Under the pieces are notes generated by a model that saw only the letters and a list, made by a program, of their open reading frames with translations, was not told the DNA's origin and searched no databases. A stretch of 64,000 nucleotides of DNA, taken from assembly GCA_036638975.1 (NCBI GenBank), contig JAVWJP010000003.1:81182-145181 (forward strand), in the 5' to 3' direction. Made by a program: the position numbers and the translations under genes. The stretch's first letter is position 1. Every line of letters begins with the position of its first letter. This DNA comes from JAVWJP01 sp036638975 (GTDB lineage: Bacteria; Bacillota; Clostridia; Oscillospirales; Ruminococcaceae). Below, in pieces: positions 17,383 through 27,000 of the stretch.

Positions 17383-18714
17383 CTACCTTCGCGTTCTGGT
17401 AAAGCCTTGCTCTCTGCGGCGCTTTGCACGGTTGCGCGTAACCATCAAGATGAGGTACAAAACCGTAAAGACTGCCACAAACAGCACCGCAAATTTAAAC
17501 CAAAACGAAAGCATTATGTCCTCTGCTTTATCCAACAAATACAAAAGCTCGCTTCGTTCTGCCGCAGCAGCCGTCACGAGCGGTACACGCCCTATCTCCT
17601 CGCCTGCCAAAATAAGGCGCACCTCACCCACCTGCTCTCCTTTTTTTACAGGTGCTGTAAGGCTCTCTGGCAAGTCATATTCCATAACGACACTTCCCGC
17701 ATCTATGTCGTCAGGTACAAGGGCAGTAAAGCGCTCGTTGCCTTCAAGCTTTATAAAGTCGGCATCTCTGCCAAGGCGCAAGGGTATTTCGGTAAGCTCG
17801 CTACCCTTTTCCATAAGGGTTTTTATAGAAAACGTGTCAAATGCCCATTCATAAAGATGTTTAGTATCTTTAAAAGCATTATTATCAAGCTCCCTGCCGT
17901 TTTCGTCCTCCACAAGCGGCGCTCCTAAAATTACGCAAAGATAGTCAAAGCCGTCCTGTGAAGCAGTAGAAACAAAGCACTTGCCGCTTTCAGGCAAAGT
18001 TCCGGTTTTTAAGCCCTTTATAGGCGCATAGTAGTACTGTGTCCCCTTAACCATCATTTTATTTGTGGTGTTCCACGCTAAACTTTCGTGTATATTTGTA
18101 GCTCCAACCTCATAATGTGTGGTGGAGGCTATCTCTAAAAAGCCCGGTATACTCACCGCGTGCTTCGCTATAATTGCCATATCGTGCGGCGTCGTATAGT
18201 TGTTTTTATCAAAAAGCCCATGCGGGTTTACAAAGTTAGTGCCTGTACAGCCAAGCTCTTTTGCGCGGGCAGTCATCATTTCGGCAAAATAGTCTATACT
18301 TCCATCACCCAAATAATCTCCCACTATGCTTGCCGCTTCGTTTGCGCTTTGCATTAGCATTGCATAAATAAGTTGGCGCATGGTCATAGACTCACCGCGG
18401 CGGATATCACCCGTAGAAACGTTAAGCCCCGCAAATTCATCATAGATATACGACTTTGCGGTTATAACAGTGCCGTCAAGGTCCTTGCATTTTTCAAACG
18501 CCAAAATACAAGTCATAAGCTTTGTTAAAGAAGCGGGGTACATCTTTTTGTCCGCATTCTTTTGGTATAAAACATCGCCCGTGTTCAAGTTCTCAAGGTA
18601 TACTCCCTCGGACAAAACCTCAAATGGCGGTGTATAGGAATTTGCCGAAGCAAAAACCCCGCAGCAAAAAAAAGCCGTAACTACAAATGCTATTAAAAAA
18701 GTTGTTTTTCGCAT
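17383..18714 (-). CDS. D-alanyl-D-alanine carboxypeptidase (DacF/PBP5 type)
   Basis: Trims the terminal D-Ala from peptidoglycan stem peptides outside the cell. 443 residues. Signal peptide (1-25), then the penicillin-binding serine peptidase domain with SLTK (around residue 60), SAN (around 120) and KTG (about 232). A PBP5-C-like beta domain and a C-terminal membrane anchor (about 410-430) with an Arg-rich tail follow. The ATG at 18714 has AGGAG nine bases upstream; a TTG two codons earlier sits too close to it. It diverges from the metallophosphoesterase gene. Confidence 0.94.
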   Translation of the reverse strand: MRKTTFLIAFVVTAFFCCGVFASANSYTPPFEVLSEGVYLENLNTGDVLYQKNADKKMYPASLTKLMTCILAFEKCKDLDGTVITAKSYIYDEFAGLNVSTGDIRRGESMTMRQLIYAMLMQSANEAASIVGDYLGDGSIDYFAEMMTARAKELGCTGTNFVNPHGLFDKNNYTTPHDMAIIAKHAVSIPGFLEIASTTHYEVGATNIHESLAWNTTNKMMVKGTQYYYAPIKGLKTGTLPESGKCFVSTASQDGFDYLCVILGAPLVEDENGRELDNNAFKDTKHLYEWAFDTFSIKTLMEKGSELTEIPLRLGRDADFIKLEGNERFTALVPDDIDAGSVVMEYDLPESLTAPVKKGEQVGEVRLILAGEEIGRVPLVTAAAAERSELLYLLDKAEDIMLSFWFKFAVLFVAVFTVLYLILMVTRNRAKRRREQGFTRTRR

Positions 18715-18830
18715 ATACAATTGCTCCTATTTTATGTTATACTATAAGTAGTCTTTTTCTTAGTTTATTATCTATTATAACAGAATTTATTTATAAATGC
18801 TATGCTTTGCTTACGGAGGCGTTAAAAAAT

Positions 18831-19502
18831 ATGGTTCGTACCGCTGAGGTTTACATAACAGGAGATATACATGGCGAGCCTGAACGTTTTAAAGACCCTG
18901 CTATAAAACGTTTGCGCCGAGGTGACACCTTGATTATTTGCGGAGATTTTGGTTTTGTGTGGGACGGCAGCAAAGCCGAGCAGCACAGGCTTAAAGGTCT
19001 TAGCAGACGGCGCTACAACATTGCTTTTGTAGACGGCGTACACGAAAACCATGCCCTTTTAAACACTTACCCCGTAACCGAATGGAACGGCGGAAAGGTG
19101 CACAATATAAAAGGCAGGCTCTTTCACCTAATGCGCGGGCAGGTTTACAACATAAGCGGCAAAACAATATTTGCCCTGGGCGGCGGAGAAAACCCCGAGC
19201 TTAACCCGAAAAGTGCCGAGGCAGAGGCGTGTCTACCAACAATAGACGAGCTTTACGAGGCAAACGAAAACCTGCAAAAGGTAGATTATACCGTAGACTA
19301 TATTGTAACTCACGAATGCTCAGGCAATGTTAAAGGCTTTATCAACATGGACGACAACAGCTACAACCATTTATATGCCTTTTTAAACGATGCGGCAAAG
19401 GTAATAGAGTATAAAAAATGGTTTTTCGGCTGTCATCACATCGACAAAGTTATTCCACCTAAGTACATATGCGTCTTTAAAGCTGTACACCTGTTAGATT
19501 AA
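18831..19502 (+). CDS. metallophosphoesterase
   Basis: 223-residue calcineurin-like phosphoesterase. Metal-ligand motifs in order are GDIHGEPERF (about 9-18), CGDFGFVW (about 36-43), DGVHENH (about 66-72, the usual GNHE position) and a later H-C-H segment (FFGCHHIDK). The start at ATG 18831 has GGAGG about 11 bases upstream; an upstream in-frame extension overlaps the divergent gene and is hydrophobic noise. Small cytoplasmic enzyme of unknown substrate. It precedes trmB by 41 bases, probably in one transcript. Confidence 0.88.
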   Translation: MVRTAEVYITGDIHGEPERFKDPAIKRLRRGDTLIICGDFGFVWDGSKAEQHRLKGLSRRRYNIAFVDGVHENHALLNTYPVTEWNGGKVHNIKGRLFHLMRGQVYNISGKTIFALGGGENPELNPKSAEAEACLPTIDELYEANENLQKVDYTVDYIVTHECSGNVKGFINMDDNSYNHLYAFLNDAAKVIEYKKWFFGCHHIDKVIPPKYICVFKAVHLLD

Positions 19503-19543
19503 CCAAAGCACAGAAATTAAATCTATTTTTTACGGAGAATTTT

Positions 19544-20209
19544 ATGCGCCTTAGAAGAAAACCGTGGGCAAAGCCGGAGCTTGATGCCTGCCCATTTTAT
19601 ACCGAGTTCCCGTCCCGACACCGCGGACGTTGGGCACAGTGGTTTGGCAACGAAAACCCGATATTCTTAGAGCTTGGCTGTGGTAAGGGCGGCTTTATAG
19701 CGCCGCTTGCCGTCTGTCACCCCGAGAACAACTACCTTGCGGTAGATTTAAAAGATGCGGTTTTGGGGCTTGCAAAACGCAAAATAGAGCTTGCTTATGC
19801 CGAAGCGGGGCAAGAACCCTCAAATATACGCCTTATGACACAGGATATAGAACGGCTTTTTTTAATGCTTGAGGACAATGTTGATGTCATAAGCCGAATA
19901 TACATAAATTTTTGCAACCCATGGCACAAAATACCACAGCAAAAAAAGCGCCTTACGCACCCACGTCAACTAAAAACCTATAAGCGTTTTTTGGCTGATG
20001 AAGCCGAAATATGGTTTAAAACAGACGACGAGCCTCTTTTTAACGACACCCTGCTTTACCTTGACGAATGCGGCTTCACTGTAAAATATCAAACAAGAGA
20101 TTTACGCGCCTCAGGCTTTAGCGAAAGCCTGCCCACCGAGCACGAAGATATGTTTGCCGCAGAGGGAATACCCATAAAGTTTCTTATAGCAGTAAACCAT
20201 GCACAATAA
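19544..20209 (+). CDS. trmB: tRNA (guanine-46-N7)-methyltransferase
   Basis: SAM-dependent methylation of G46 in the tRNA variable loop. 221 residues. SAM motif LELGCGKGGFI (about 42-52), then INFCNPWHKIPQQKKRLTHP with the TrmB-specific P-W-K/R-x-H region, and a TDDEPLFNDTL C-terminal motif. Full length, ATG with ACGGAG upstream. Confidence 0.96.
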   Translation: MRLRRKPWAKPELDACPFYTEFPSRHRGRWAQWFGNENPIFLELGCGKGGFIAPLAVCHPENNYLAVDLKDAVLGLAKRKIELAYAEAGQEPSNIRLMTQDIERLFLMLEDNVDVISRIYINFCNPWHKIPQQKKRLTHPRQLKTYKRFLADEAEIWFKTDDEPLFNDTLLYLDECGFTVKYQTRDLRASGFSESLPTEHEDMFAAEGIPIKFLIAVNHAQ

Positions 20210-20228
20210 ACCGCCTTACTGCTTAAAT

Positions 20229-20277
20229 AAAATCGCTCTCAAAATGGCTTAACACAGCCAAGCTTGAGGGCGATTTT
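20229..20277. terminator. intrinsic terminator after trmB, probably bidirectional
   Basis: AAAATCGCTCTCAA (20229-20242) pairs with TTGAGGGCGATTTT (20264-20277) around an inner GGCT/AGCC hairpin. A- and T-tracts are on both sides; also serves the response-regulator gene on the other strand. Confidence 0.85.
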
Positions 20278-20288
20278 ATGCTTTTATG

Positions 20289-21908
20289 TTATGTCTGCTG
20301 TTCTTCAGCTGCATTATGCCGCATCTCGTTTGGCGAAATTTGAAAATATTTTTTAAAGCAATAGCTAAAATAGTGTTGGTCTGTGTAGCCGGTTTCTTCA
20401 GAAATTTCAAATATTTTTTTACCCGTAGAAAGCAGCAGCTCCTGTGCACGCTCCATACGTATTTTTGTAAGCACGTTGGTAAATGAATCTCCTATAGTCT
20501 TTTTAAAAATTGAGCTAAAATAACTGGGGCTTATGTGCAAATGCTCGCTGACGGCTTTAAGCGACAGCTGAGAATCGGCAAAATTTGCGCGCATATAGTC
20601 AAGCCCCTGCCCTGAGAGCACCTCGGCATTATCCTGCCTTTGCGCACTTATATACTCCATAATGCGCTCACATAGCCTTTCAAACCATTCCTTCACATCA
20701 TCTAGGTTTTCGTGGCTGAATATTTCCGTCATAAAGTTAAGGCTGCTGCCAACGTTCAAATCAAAATCCGGTATAGTTGATTTTGCCGCACGCACAACAA
20801 CCGAAAACAGCTCTATAATATATATTTGGTAGTCGGACAAAGATGCCTTACTGCGGCGCATTTTTTCAAAAACATCATTTATAAATTGTGACGCCTGCTC
20901 CTTTGTCCCTGTTTTTATAATATTTTTAAGCGCTGTTTCGCTGCTTTCATCAAACAAAAAACGCACATTTCCTTCAGGCTCTATATCCCCTATATGAATA
21001 ATCATGTTTTTATCAAAAAGCAGGCGATACTCAAGAGCCGAAATAGCGCTTTCATAGGCAAGGCGCACTTTACCTGCCCCTTTAAATTTTTCGCTTACGC
21101 CTATAGTTGAGGCAACCCCATAAAAATGCTCCAAATTTTGCTGAATCTCACGCATAAGAGCCTCGCTGCTTTGGTCTATTTTTGCTTCTGTATCAGAAAG
21201 TATAGTTATGATATGGTCTGTGTGCCAAAAGGTTTCGTGTAAAACATGGCGGTCGGCTATCTGTATAATAAGCTTCGAGATTGATGCCATCAAAAGGTCG
21301 GTGTCATCTACGCCCAAAACGTTTTCTTCCAAAGAACTTTTACCCGGCCTTGTAACAAAAACAAGGCTGCACTCGCCGTATATATGCAAGCCAAGCTTTG
21401 CCCCCGCCGAGGCTATATATTCTTCTGTCATGCCGCCCGCAATAAGCGCGTGCAAAAAGCCCATACGCATTATCTCGTGGTCGGTTTGGTAGCTTTGCTT
21501 CATGCGCTCTATAGAGCGCAGCTCTCCACGTTCATCGTCAAGCTTTTCGCGCACAGAATTTAATGTTTTTATAAGATTATCTGCCGAAATAGGCTTTAAC
21601 AGATACTCCATAACATTATATTGTATTGCGCTTTGTGCATATTCAAAATCGTTAAAGCCTGTAAGAAACACTATTTTTGTAATAGGATTATCTTCTCTTA
21701 GCGCTTTTACCATTTCTATACCGTCCATAAACGGCATTTTTATATCGGTGATAATAACGTCAGGGTTAATTTTTTCAGCCATATCAAGTGCGTCCCTGCC
21801 GTTTTCGGCTTCGCCGACCACCTCGAAGCCAAGCTCGTTCCATGGTATGGTTTCCAAAATTGCCTTGCGAACATCATGTTCGTCATCAACAAGCATTAAA
21901 GAATACAT
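20289..21908 (-). CDS. response regulator with AraC-type DNA-binding domain (YesN-like)
   Basis: 539 residues. N-terminal receiver domain with the phospho-acceptor in DVIITDIKMPFMDG (about Asp55), acidic pair in LVDDEHD and Lys in YLLKPISADN. A long middle region (about 130-420) is typical of YesN. The C-terminal AraC helix-turn-helix (about 435-535) has SPSYFSSIFKKTIGDSF and TGYTDQHYFSYCFKK. No sensor kinase gene is next to it, so its partner is elsewhere. It is the last gene after the SGNH hydrolase, DUF4358 and membrane-protein genes, 16 bases from the last. Confidence 0.93.
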   Translation of the reverse strand: MYSLMLVDDEHDVRKAILETIPWNELGFEVVGEAENGRDALDMAEKINPDVIITDIKMPFMDGIEMVKALREDNPITKIVFLTGFNDFEYAQSAIQYNVMEYLLKPISADNLIKTLNSVREKLDDERGELRSIERMKQSYQTDHEIMRMGFLHALIAGGMTEEYIASAGAKLGLHIYGECSLVFVTRPGKSSLEENVLGVDDTDLLMASISKLIIQIADRHVLHETFWHTDHIITILSDTEAKIDQSSEALMREIQQNLEHFYGVASTIGVSEKFKGAGKVRLAYESAISALEYRLLFDKNMIIHIGDIEPEGNVRFLFDESSETALKNIIKTGTKEQASQFINDVFEKMRRSKASLSDYQIYIIELFSVVVRAAKSTIPDFDLNVGSSLNFMTEIFSHENLDDVKEWFERLCERIMEYISAQRQDNAEVLSGQGLDYMRANFADSQLSLKAVSEHLHISPSYFSSIFKKTIGDSFTNVLTKIRMERAQELLLSTGKKIFEISEETGYTDQHYFSYCFKKYFQISPNEMRHNAAEEQQT

Positions 21909-21924
21909 TAAAGCTCCTCCGCGC

Positions 21925-22278
21925 CTACAGCGCCAGTATTCTGCCTATAAGCACTATAACCAGCAACGCGCTAAATCCGCCGCAAAGTATCATATACACA
22001 CGCCGCCCGCCGCGCGAGCCCATATTGCCCGCCAAAAGCCCGTAAAGCACGCAAGCAACAACCAGCCCCGCAACATCAAACGAAACTCGTATAAGCGGCT
22101 TAGAAAATACCGAAAAAAGCCCACCTATAAAGCGTGACGATGGACCGCCCAGCAAGTGAAAAACCGGCACGGTAATAAGCGGCAATATAGCTACCGCCTG
22201 CCCTGCTCTGCCTGTTCTGGAAATCACATAAGCTATAATAACTATAAGAAGTATAATTGCCCAACATTCAACTACCAA
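21925..22278 (-). CDS. small polytopic membrane protein, unknown
   Basis: 117 residues with about four hydrophobic segments (2-20, 26-42, 66-84, 94-115) and short charged loops (SRTGRAG, GSRGGRR). No family recognised. The start is TTG, because a stop codon lies directly before it and no ATG follows near the N-terminus; the ribosome site (GAGGG) is modest. It sits between the DUF4358 lipoprotein and the response regulator and is likely co-transcribed. Confidence 0.65.
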   Translation of the reverse strand: MVVECWAIILLIVIIAYVISRTGRAGQAVAILPLITVPVFHLLGGPSSRFIGGLFSVFSKPLIRVSFDVAGLVVACVLYGLLAGNMGSRGGRRVYMILCGGFSALLVIVLIGRILAL

Positions 22279-22315
22279 TTAAGCCACGTCCCTCTTTTTT
22301 TTGCAAAGCTTGCCT

Positions 22316-22795
22316 CTAGCTCAGCTTTTTGTCTACAAGCTTTTGCGCCGCCGCAAAGTCATCTGCAACAACCACTACAGTATAATTTCCGCTTGTTTTT
22401 GTAACGGCATTTTCTATTTTCTTTACCTCAGCAGGAACATATGCTTCAAATTGCAGTTTTAAATCTTCAAGCCGCATAGCAACTGCCTTTTTCACAGCTT
22501 CCGCCGCATCTGCGTCCTTTGCCTTAAACACAGCAAGCTCCTCGGCTGTTCCGCCGGAAGCACCCTTGTACATTTTAAAGCTATCAAGTGTCGAGGCGTC
22601 CAGAGTGGGGTAATAATCGTTAATACGGCTTTCGGGCACCTCGTTCATCTCATCTTTAAAGCTCAGCCCTTCGTTTAGTGCCTGCGCAACTGCGCTTACA
22701 TCAACCTCGGCAGCGGCTTTTTTGCCGCAACCCGCCAGTACAGTACCTACAGCTAAAATAATAACCATTGCTCTGGTAGCAAATTTTGTTTTCAT
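22316..22795 (-). CDS. DUF4358-family lipoprotein
   Basis: 159 residues. The signal peptide ends in the lipobox LAGC (Cys about 23), so the protein is lipid-anchored outside the membrane. The body matches DUF4358: MNEVPESRINDYYPTLDAS, YKGASGGTAEELAVFKAKD and a late VVVADD strand. Function unknown. The ATG at 22795 is favoured over one two codons earlier because AAGGAG then sits eight bases away. In Clostridia this family often lies near SGNH or MBOAT-type envelope genes, as here. Confidence 0.85.
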   Translation of the reverse strand: MKTKFATRAMVIILAVGTVLAGCGKKAAAEVDVSAVAQALNEGLSFKDEMNEVPESRINDYYPTLDASTLDSFKMYKGASGGTAEELAVFKAKDADAAEAVKKAVAMRLEDLKLQFEAYVPAEVKKIENAVTKTSGNYTVVVVADDFAAAQKLVDKKLS

Positions 22796-22822
22796 ACTCA
22801 TTCTCCTTAATAATTGTCAAAT

Positions 22823-23812
22823 TTACGCCTGTAAGGTATGTGTCTTTAAATAATCAAACCATTTTTGATAATAGCTTGTCCCAAAGTGCATTCCATCATT
22901 TGTTGCCTCTGACGGCATCTCAAGGTTTTCATCGCGAAAAGCACTTGCAACGTCCAAATAATACGCCCCCGCGCTCTTTGCAATGGCTGCAATTCCCTTA
23001 TTATAGTCCCTTATTTTCTCATTTGTAAGCGGCTGTGAGGCATAGGGACCAGCCTTAAACTTTGCACCGTTTATAGGCAATATTGACTGAACATAAAATG
23101 TTGCGTCAGGGTGCTGCTTCATCGCACTGCGCAAAAACTGCCCGTAGCAATCCATAAAAATCTCGCGTTCCATCCATGCCGCACTGTTTGCCCCAAGCAT
23201 AATATATATCTTTTTGGCATTTGGGTACTGCGCCATGGCATCGGGTATACTTACAAGGTTACCCGACGCATCGCGAAAAACCTTTTGGCTGCGTATACTG
23301 TCGGGGTTAATGCCTGTATGAGATATTACTGTTGTGTTCTGCATAAGCTGGTATGATAAAATCCCGTTTGTAATAGAATCTCCCACAAACATAGCATCAT
23401 CAAAATATGTGCTGGGCACACGCTCGCTTTTGCCTATTACAGAAGCGACAATGTCCGGCGAGCCTGTTTCTTCGGGTGCTGCGGCGCTACTTTGCGACGA
23501 GCCGCCGGCATCGGCTGTACCGCTGCTGCCCGACTCTGTGCTTTGCGGCGCAAGGCTGCTTTCGCTTGCCGTAGCCGACGCGCTTGAGCTTACGTCCTCC
23601 GGTGGTTTTGCCGCACTGTTTAAAGCCTCACTTTGGCTTTTATGCAGTGCTTCCTTAATCTCAAGCCTTTGTGTGTCACCGCTTATTGTCTGCCATGCAA
23701 ACGCGCCCGAGAGCGCCATAAGACCCGAAACTGCCAAAACTGCTATAGCAGGCAAAACAGTGCCTTGCTTTTTTTTACGTCTGTTCACAAATACATCTTG
23801 TTTTCTTGCCAT
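22823..23812 (-). CDS. membrane-anchored SGNH/GDSL hydrolase
   Basis: 329 residues. A basic N-terminus (NRRKKKQ) and one membrane helix (about 20-40) lead to a Ser/Ala/Glu-rich linker (about 55-120). The SGNH hydrolase domain is outside the cell. Catalytic blocks are FVGDSITNG (nucleophile Ser), IMLGANSAAW and NDGMHFGTSYYQKW (Asp/His). Substrate is unknown; acyl groups on cell-wall polymers are plausible. The ATG at 23812 has GGGGA seven bases upstream. First gene of the operon. Confidence 0.86.
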   Translation of the reverse strand: MARKQDVFVNRRKKKQGTVLPAIAVLAVSGLMALSGAFAWQTISGDTQRLEIKEALHKSQSEALNSAAKPPEDVSSSASATASESSLAPQSTESGSSGTADAGGSSQSSAAAPEETGSPDIVASVIGKSERVPSTYFDDAMFVGDSITNGILSYQLMQNTTVISHTGINPDSIRSQKVFRDASGNLVSIPDAMAQYPNAKKIYIMLGANSAAWMEREIFMDCYGQFLRSAMKQHPDATFYVQSILPINGAKFKAGPYASQPLTNEKIRDYNKGIAAIAKSAGAYYLDVASAFRDENLEMPSEATNDGMHFGTSYYQKWFDYLKTHTLQA

Positions 23813-23870
23813 GCTCTGTTCCCCTTTTGCGCCGCTCAAAATGCGGTGGTTAAAATACGATACAACAATT

Positions 23871-23899
23871 ATTATACTACAAATTTGTCAGCCTGACTA
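23871..23899 (-). promoter_or_regulatory. promoter for the SGNH hydrolase operon
   Basis: On the minus strand TAGTCA, 17 bases, TATAAT. The -10 is perfect, the -35 partial (four of six). Confidence 0.6.
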
Positions 23900-23991
23900 C
23901 TTAGTTTTTACTATATTCTTTTAACAGCTGCTATAAGCATAGCATTTTTACAGTCTAATATTAACATAACACACTTTATAAATCAACAAGA

Positions 23992-24027
23992 AAGCCCCGC
24001 ACGGGCGTAACAGCCAATGCGGGGCTT
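23992..24027 (-). terminator. intrinsic terminator after PFOR
   Basis: AAGCCCCGCA and TGCGGGGCTT (24018-24027 with 23992-24001 on the minus strand) form a 10-bp stem followed by TCTTGTTGATTT. Ends the PFOR transcript. Confidence 0.8.
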
Positions 24028-24050
24028 GTGCTTATTTTGTGTGAATAAGA

Positions 24051-27000
24051 TTATTCTACATCGTAGAGCTTAGAAAGCCTTTGCAGATAAGCCCATTTTT
24101 CTTTAGCTACTGTGTTTGCCTTTGCAAACAGCTCCTCTGCTCTTTCAGGGAAGGCGCGTGTAAGCGAGGTGTAGCGGACTTCATTTTTGATAAAGTCCTC
24201 ATAGCTTGCTGTCGGAGCCTTGGAATCGAGCTGGAAGGGGTTCTTTCCTTCTTCTGTCAGACGTGGGTCAAAGCGGAAGTTGTGCCAATAGCCGGCGGCA
24301 ACTGCGTTTTTAATCTCTGTCTGTGCATTTACAAGACCGCCCTTAATGCCGTGGTTAATGCAAGGTGCATAGGCTATTACTATAGAAGGACCGTGATAGC
24401 TCTCGGCCTCTACCATTGCTTTAATGCACTGGTTATAGTCTGCACCCATACCAACCTGTGCCACATAAACATAGCCGTAACTCATTGCAATAGCGGCAAG
24501 GTCTTTTTGCTTAACTTCTTTACCTGCGGCGGCAAACTGTGCCACAGCGCCTGTAGGTGTAGCCTTAGAGGACTGCCCGCCTGTGTTGGAGTATACCTCT
24601 GTATTAAAGACAAGAATGTTGATATCCTCGCCCGAAGCTATAACGTGGTCCAATCCGCCAAAGCCGATATCAAATGCCCAACCGTCACCGCCGAATATCC
24701 AGTTGGATTTTTTGGCGAGGAACTCTTTGTTTTTGAGTATCTCTTTGCCTTCATCGCAGCCGCATTTTTCAAGCTCTGCAATAAGGTTTTCTGTAGCTGC
24801 AAGGTTCTCATTGCCATCATTTAATGTTGCAAGGTACTTCTCGCAAGCTTCCTTCGCGGTGCCTTTGCCTTTTTCAGCAAGAGCTTTTACTCTTACTATA
24901 GCTTGATTGCGAAGTGTTGACTGTGCAAGGAACATACCGTAGCCAAACTCGGCGTTATCTTCAAACAAAGAGTTTGCCCATGCGGGGCCAAAGCCCTTGT
25001 GGTTTACCGTATATGGTGTAGAAGGTGCAGAGCCGCCCCAAATGGACGAGCAGCCTGTTGCATTTGCAATGTACATTCTATCACCAAAAAGCTGTGTAAC
25101 AAGCTTTGCATAAGGTGTTTCGCCGCAACCGCCGCAAGCACCCGAGAACTCGAGCAAGGGCTGTTTAAACTGGCTGCCCTTAACTGTTGTTTCTTTAAAC
25201 TTGTCCATAACCTCTGCTTTTGCAGGTAAGGTTTGTCCGTAAGAGAAGTTGTTCTGTGCTTCAAGGTTGTCATCAAGCGGCTTCATAACAAGGGCTTTTA
25301 CACCCTTCTTGCCCGGGCAGACATTGGCGCAAGAGCCGCAGCCTGTGCAGTCGAGCACCGACGGAACCATTGCAAACTTGTAACCGGGCATACCCTGCAT
25401 ATCGACAGTCTTCATGCTCTTTGGTGCTTTGTCAGCCTCTGCCTCTGTCATAACTATAGGGCGTATAACAGCGTGCGGGCAAACATATGCGCAGAAGTTG
25501 CACTGTATGCAGTTTTCGGGCTGCCATACAGGTACATCTACAGCTATGCCGCGTTTTTCGTATGCCGCCGAGCCCTGCGGGAATGTGCCGTCTTCTGCAC
25601 CGTTAAATGCAGAAACAGGCAGTTTTTCGCCGCGGTGTGCATTTACAGGTGTTTCGATATTATTTACAAAATCAATAAGGTCTTTACGTGGACCTACAGC
25701 CTTTGGTGCTGCCGGAGAGTCGGGGGCGTTCTTCCAGTCGTCCGGAATTTTAATCTCGTTTACTGCGCCCGCACCCATGTCTATTGCTGCATGGTTCATG
25801 GCTACTACTTTTTCGCCCTTTTTGCCGTAAGAAGCTGTCGCCGCGTCCTTCATGTACTTAATGGCATCTTCCTGCGGAATAATATTTGCAAGCTTAAAGA
25901 AGGCTGCCTGCAAAACTGTGTTAATTCTTGTGCCAAGCCCCAACTCTTTGCCGGCTTTTACGCCATCTAGTGTATAGAACTTAATGTTGTGCTGTGCAAG
26001 ATAGCGCTTGTCCTTGCCCGGCATTCTTGCGTTAATCTCGTCCATATCCCAGCCGCAGTTAAGAAGGAATGTACCGCCGTCTTTTAAATCCTCTACCATG
26101 TCATATTTGCCGATGTAAGAAGGATTGTGGCAGGCAACAAAGTTAGCCTTGTTAATGTAGTAGGTAGAACGTATGGGTGTATGACCAAAGCGCAGATGCG
26201 AAATGGTTATGCCGCCAGATTTTTTAGAATCGTACTCAAAGTAAGCCTGCGCGTACATATCGGTATGGTCACCGATAATTTTAATGGAGTTTTTGTTTGC
26301 GCCGACTGTTCCGTCAGAACCAAGACCCCAAAACTTGCAGCTTGTTGTGCCTGCAGGTGTTGTATCCGGGTTTTCTCCGTCAGAAAGCGAAAGGTGTGTA
26401 ACGTCATCGTTGATGCCGAGTGTAAACTCTTTTTTGCCTTTTGTTTCTGCATTTTTGTAAACCGAGATAATCTGTGCGGGGGTGGTGTCCTTAGAGCCTA
26501 AGCCGTAGCGACCGCCAAGCACTGCAATATTTGTAAACTCGGTGTCTTTAAGGGCAGAAACAACATCTAAGAACAAAGGCTCGCCCTGACAACCGGGCTC
26601 TTTTGTTCTGTCAAGAACAGAAATAACCTTTGCTGTTTTTGGTATTGCGCCGACAAGTGCCTTTGCAGAGAACGGACGGAAAAGGCGAACCTTTACAAGA
26701 CCGACTTTTTTGCCGTTTGCATTAAGATAATCTATAGTTTCTTCTATAGTGTCGCAAACCGAGCCCATTGCAATTATTACATTTTCGGCATCGGGTGCGC
26801 CGTAATAGTTAAATAAATCGTAATTAGTGCCGATTTTCTTATTGACTTCGTCCATATAGCCCTTTACGATAGCGGGAACAGCATCGTAAAACTTGTTGCA
26901 AGCCTCGCGTGCCTGAAAGAAGATGTCGCCGTTTTGTGCAGTACCGCGAAGCACAGGGTGCTCCGGGTTCAGTGCGTTTTTACGGAATGCATCAACTGCG

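Noticed and set aside
25233..25970. Long open frame of 245 codons on the plus strand inside the PFOR gene
   Set aside because: It lies fully antisense to a well-conserved enzyme, is Cys/Arg-rich low-complexity in style and has no ribosome site.
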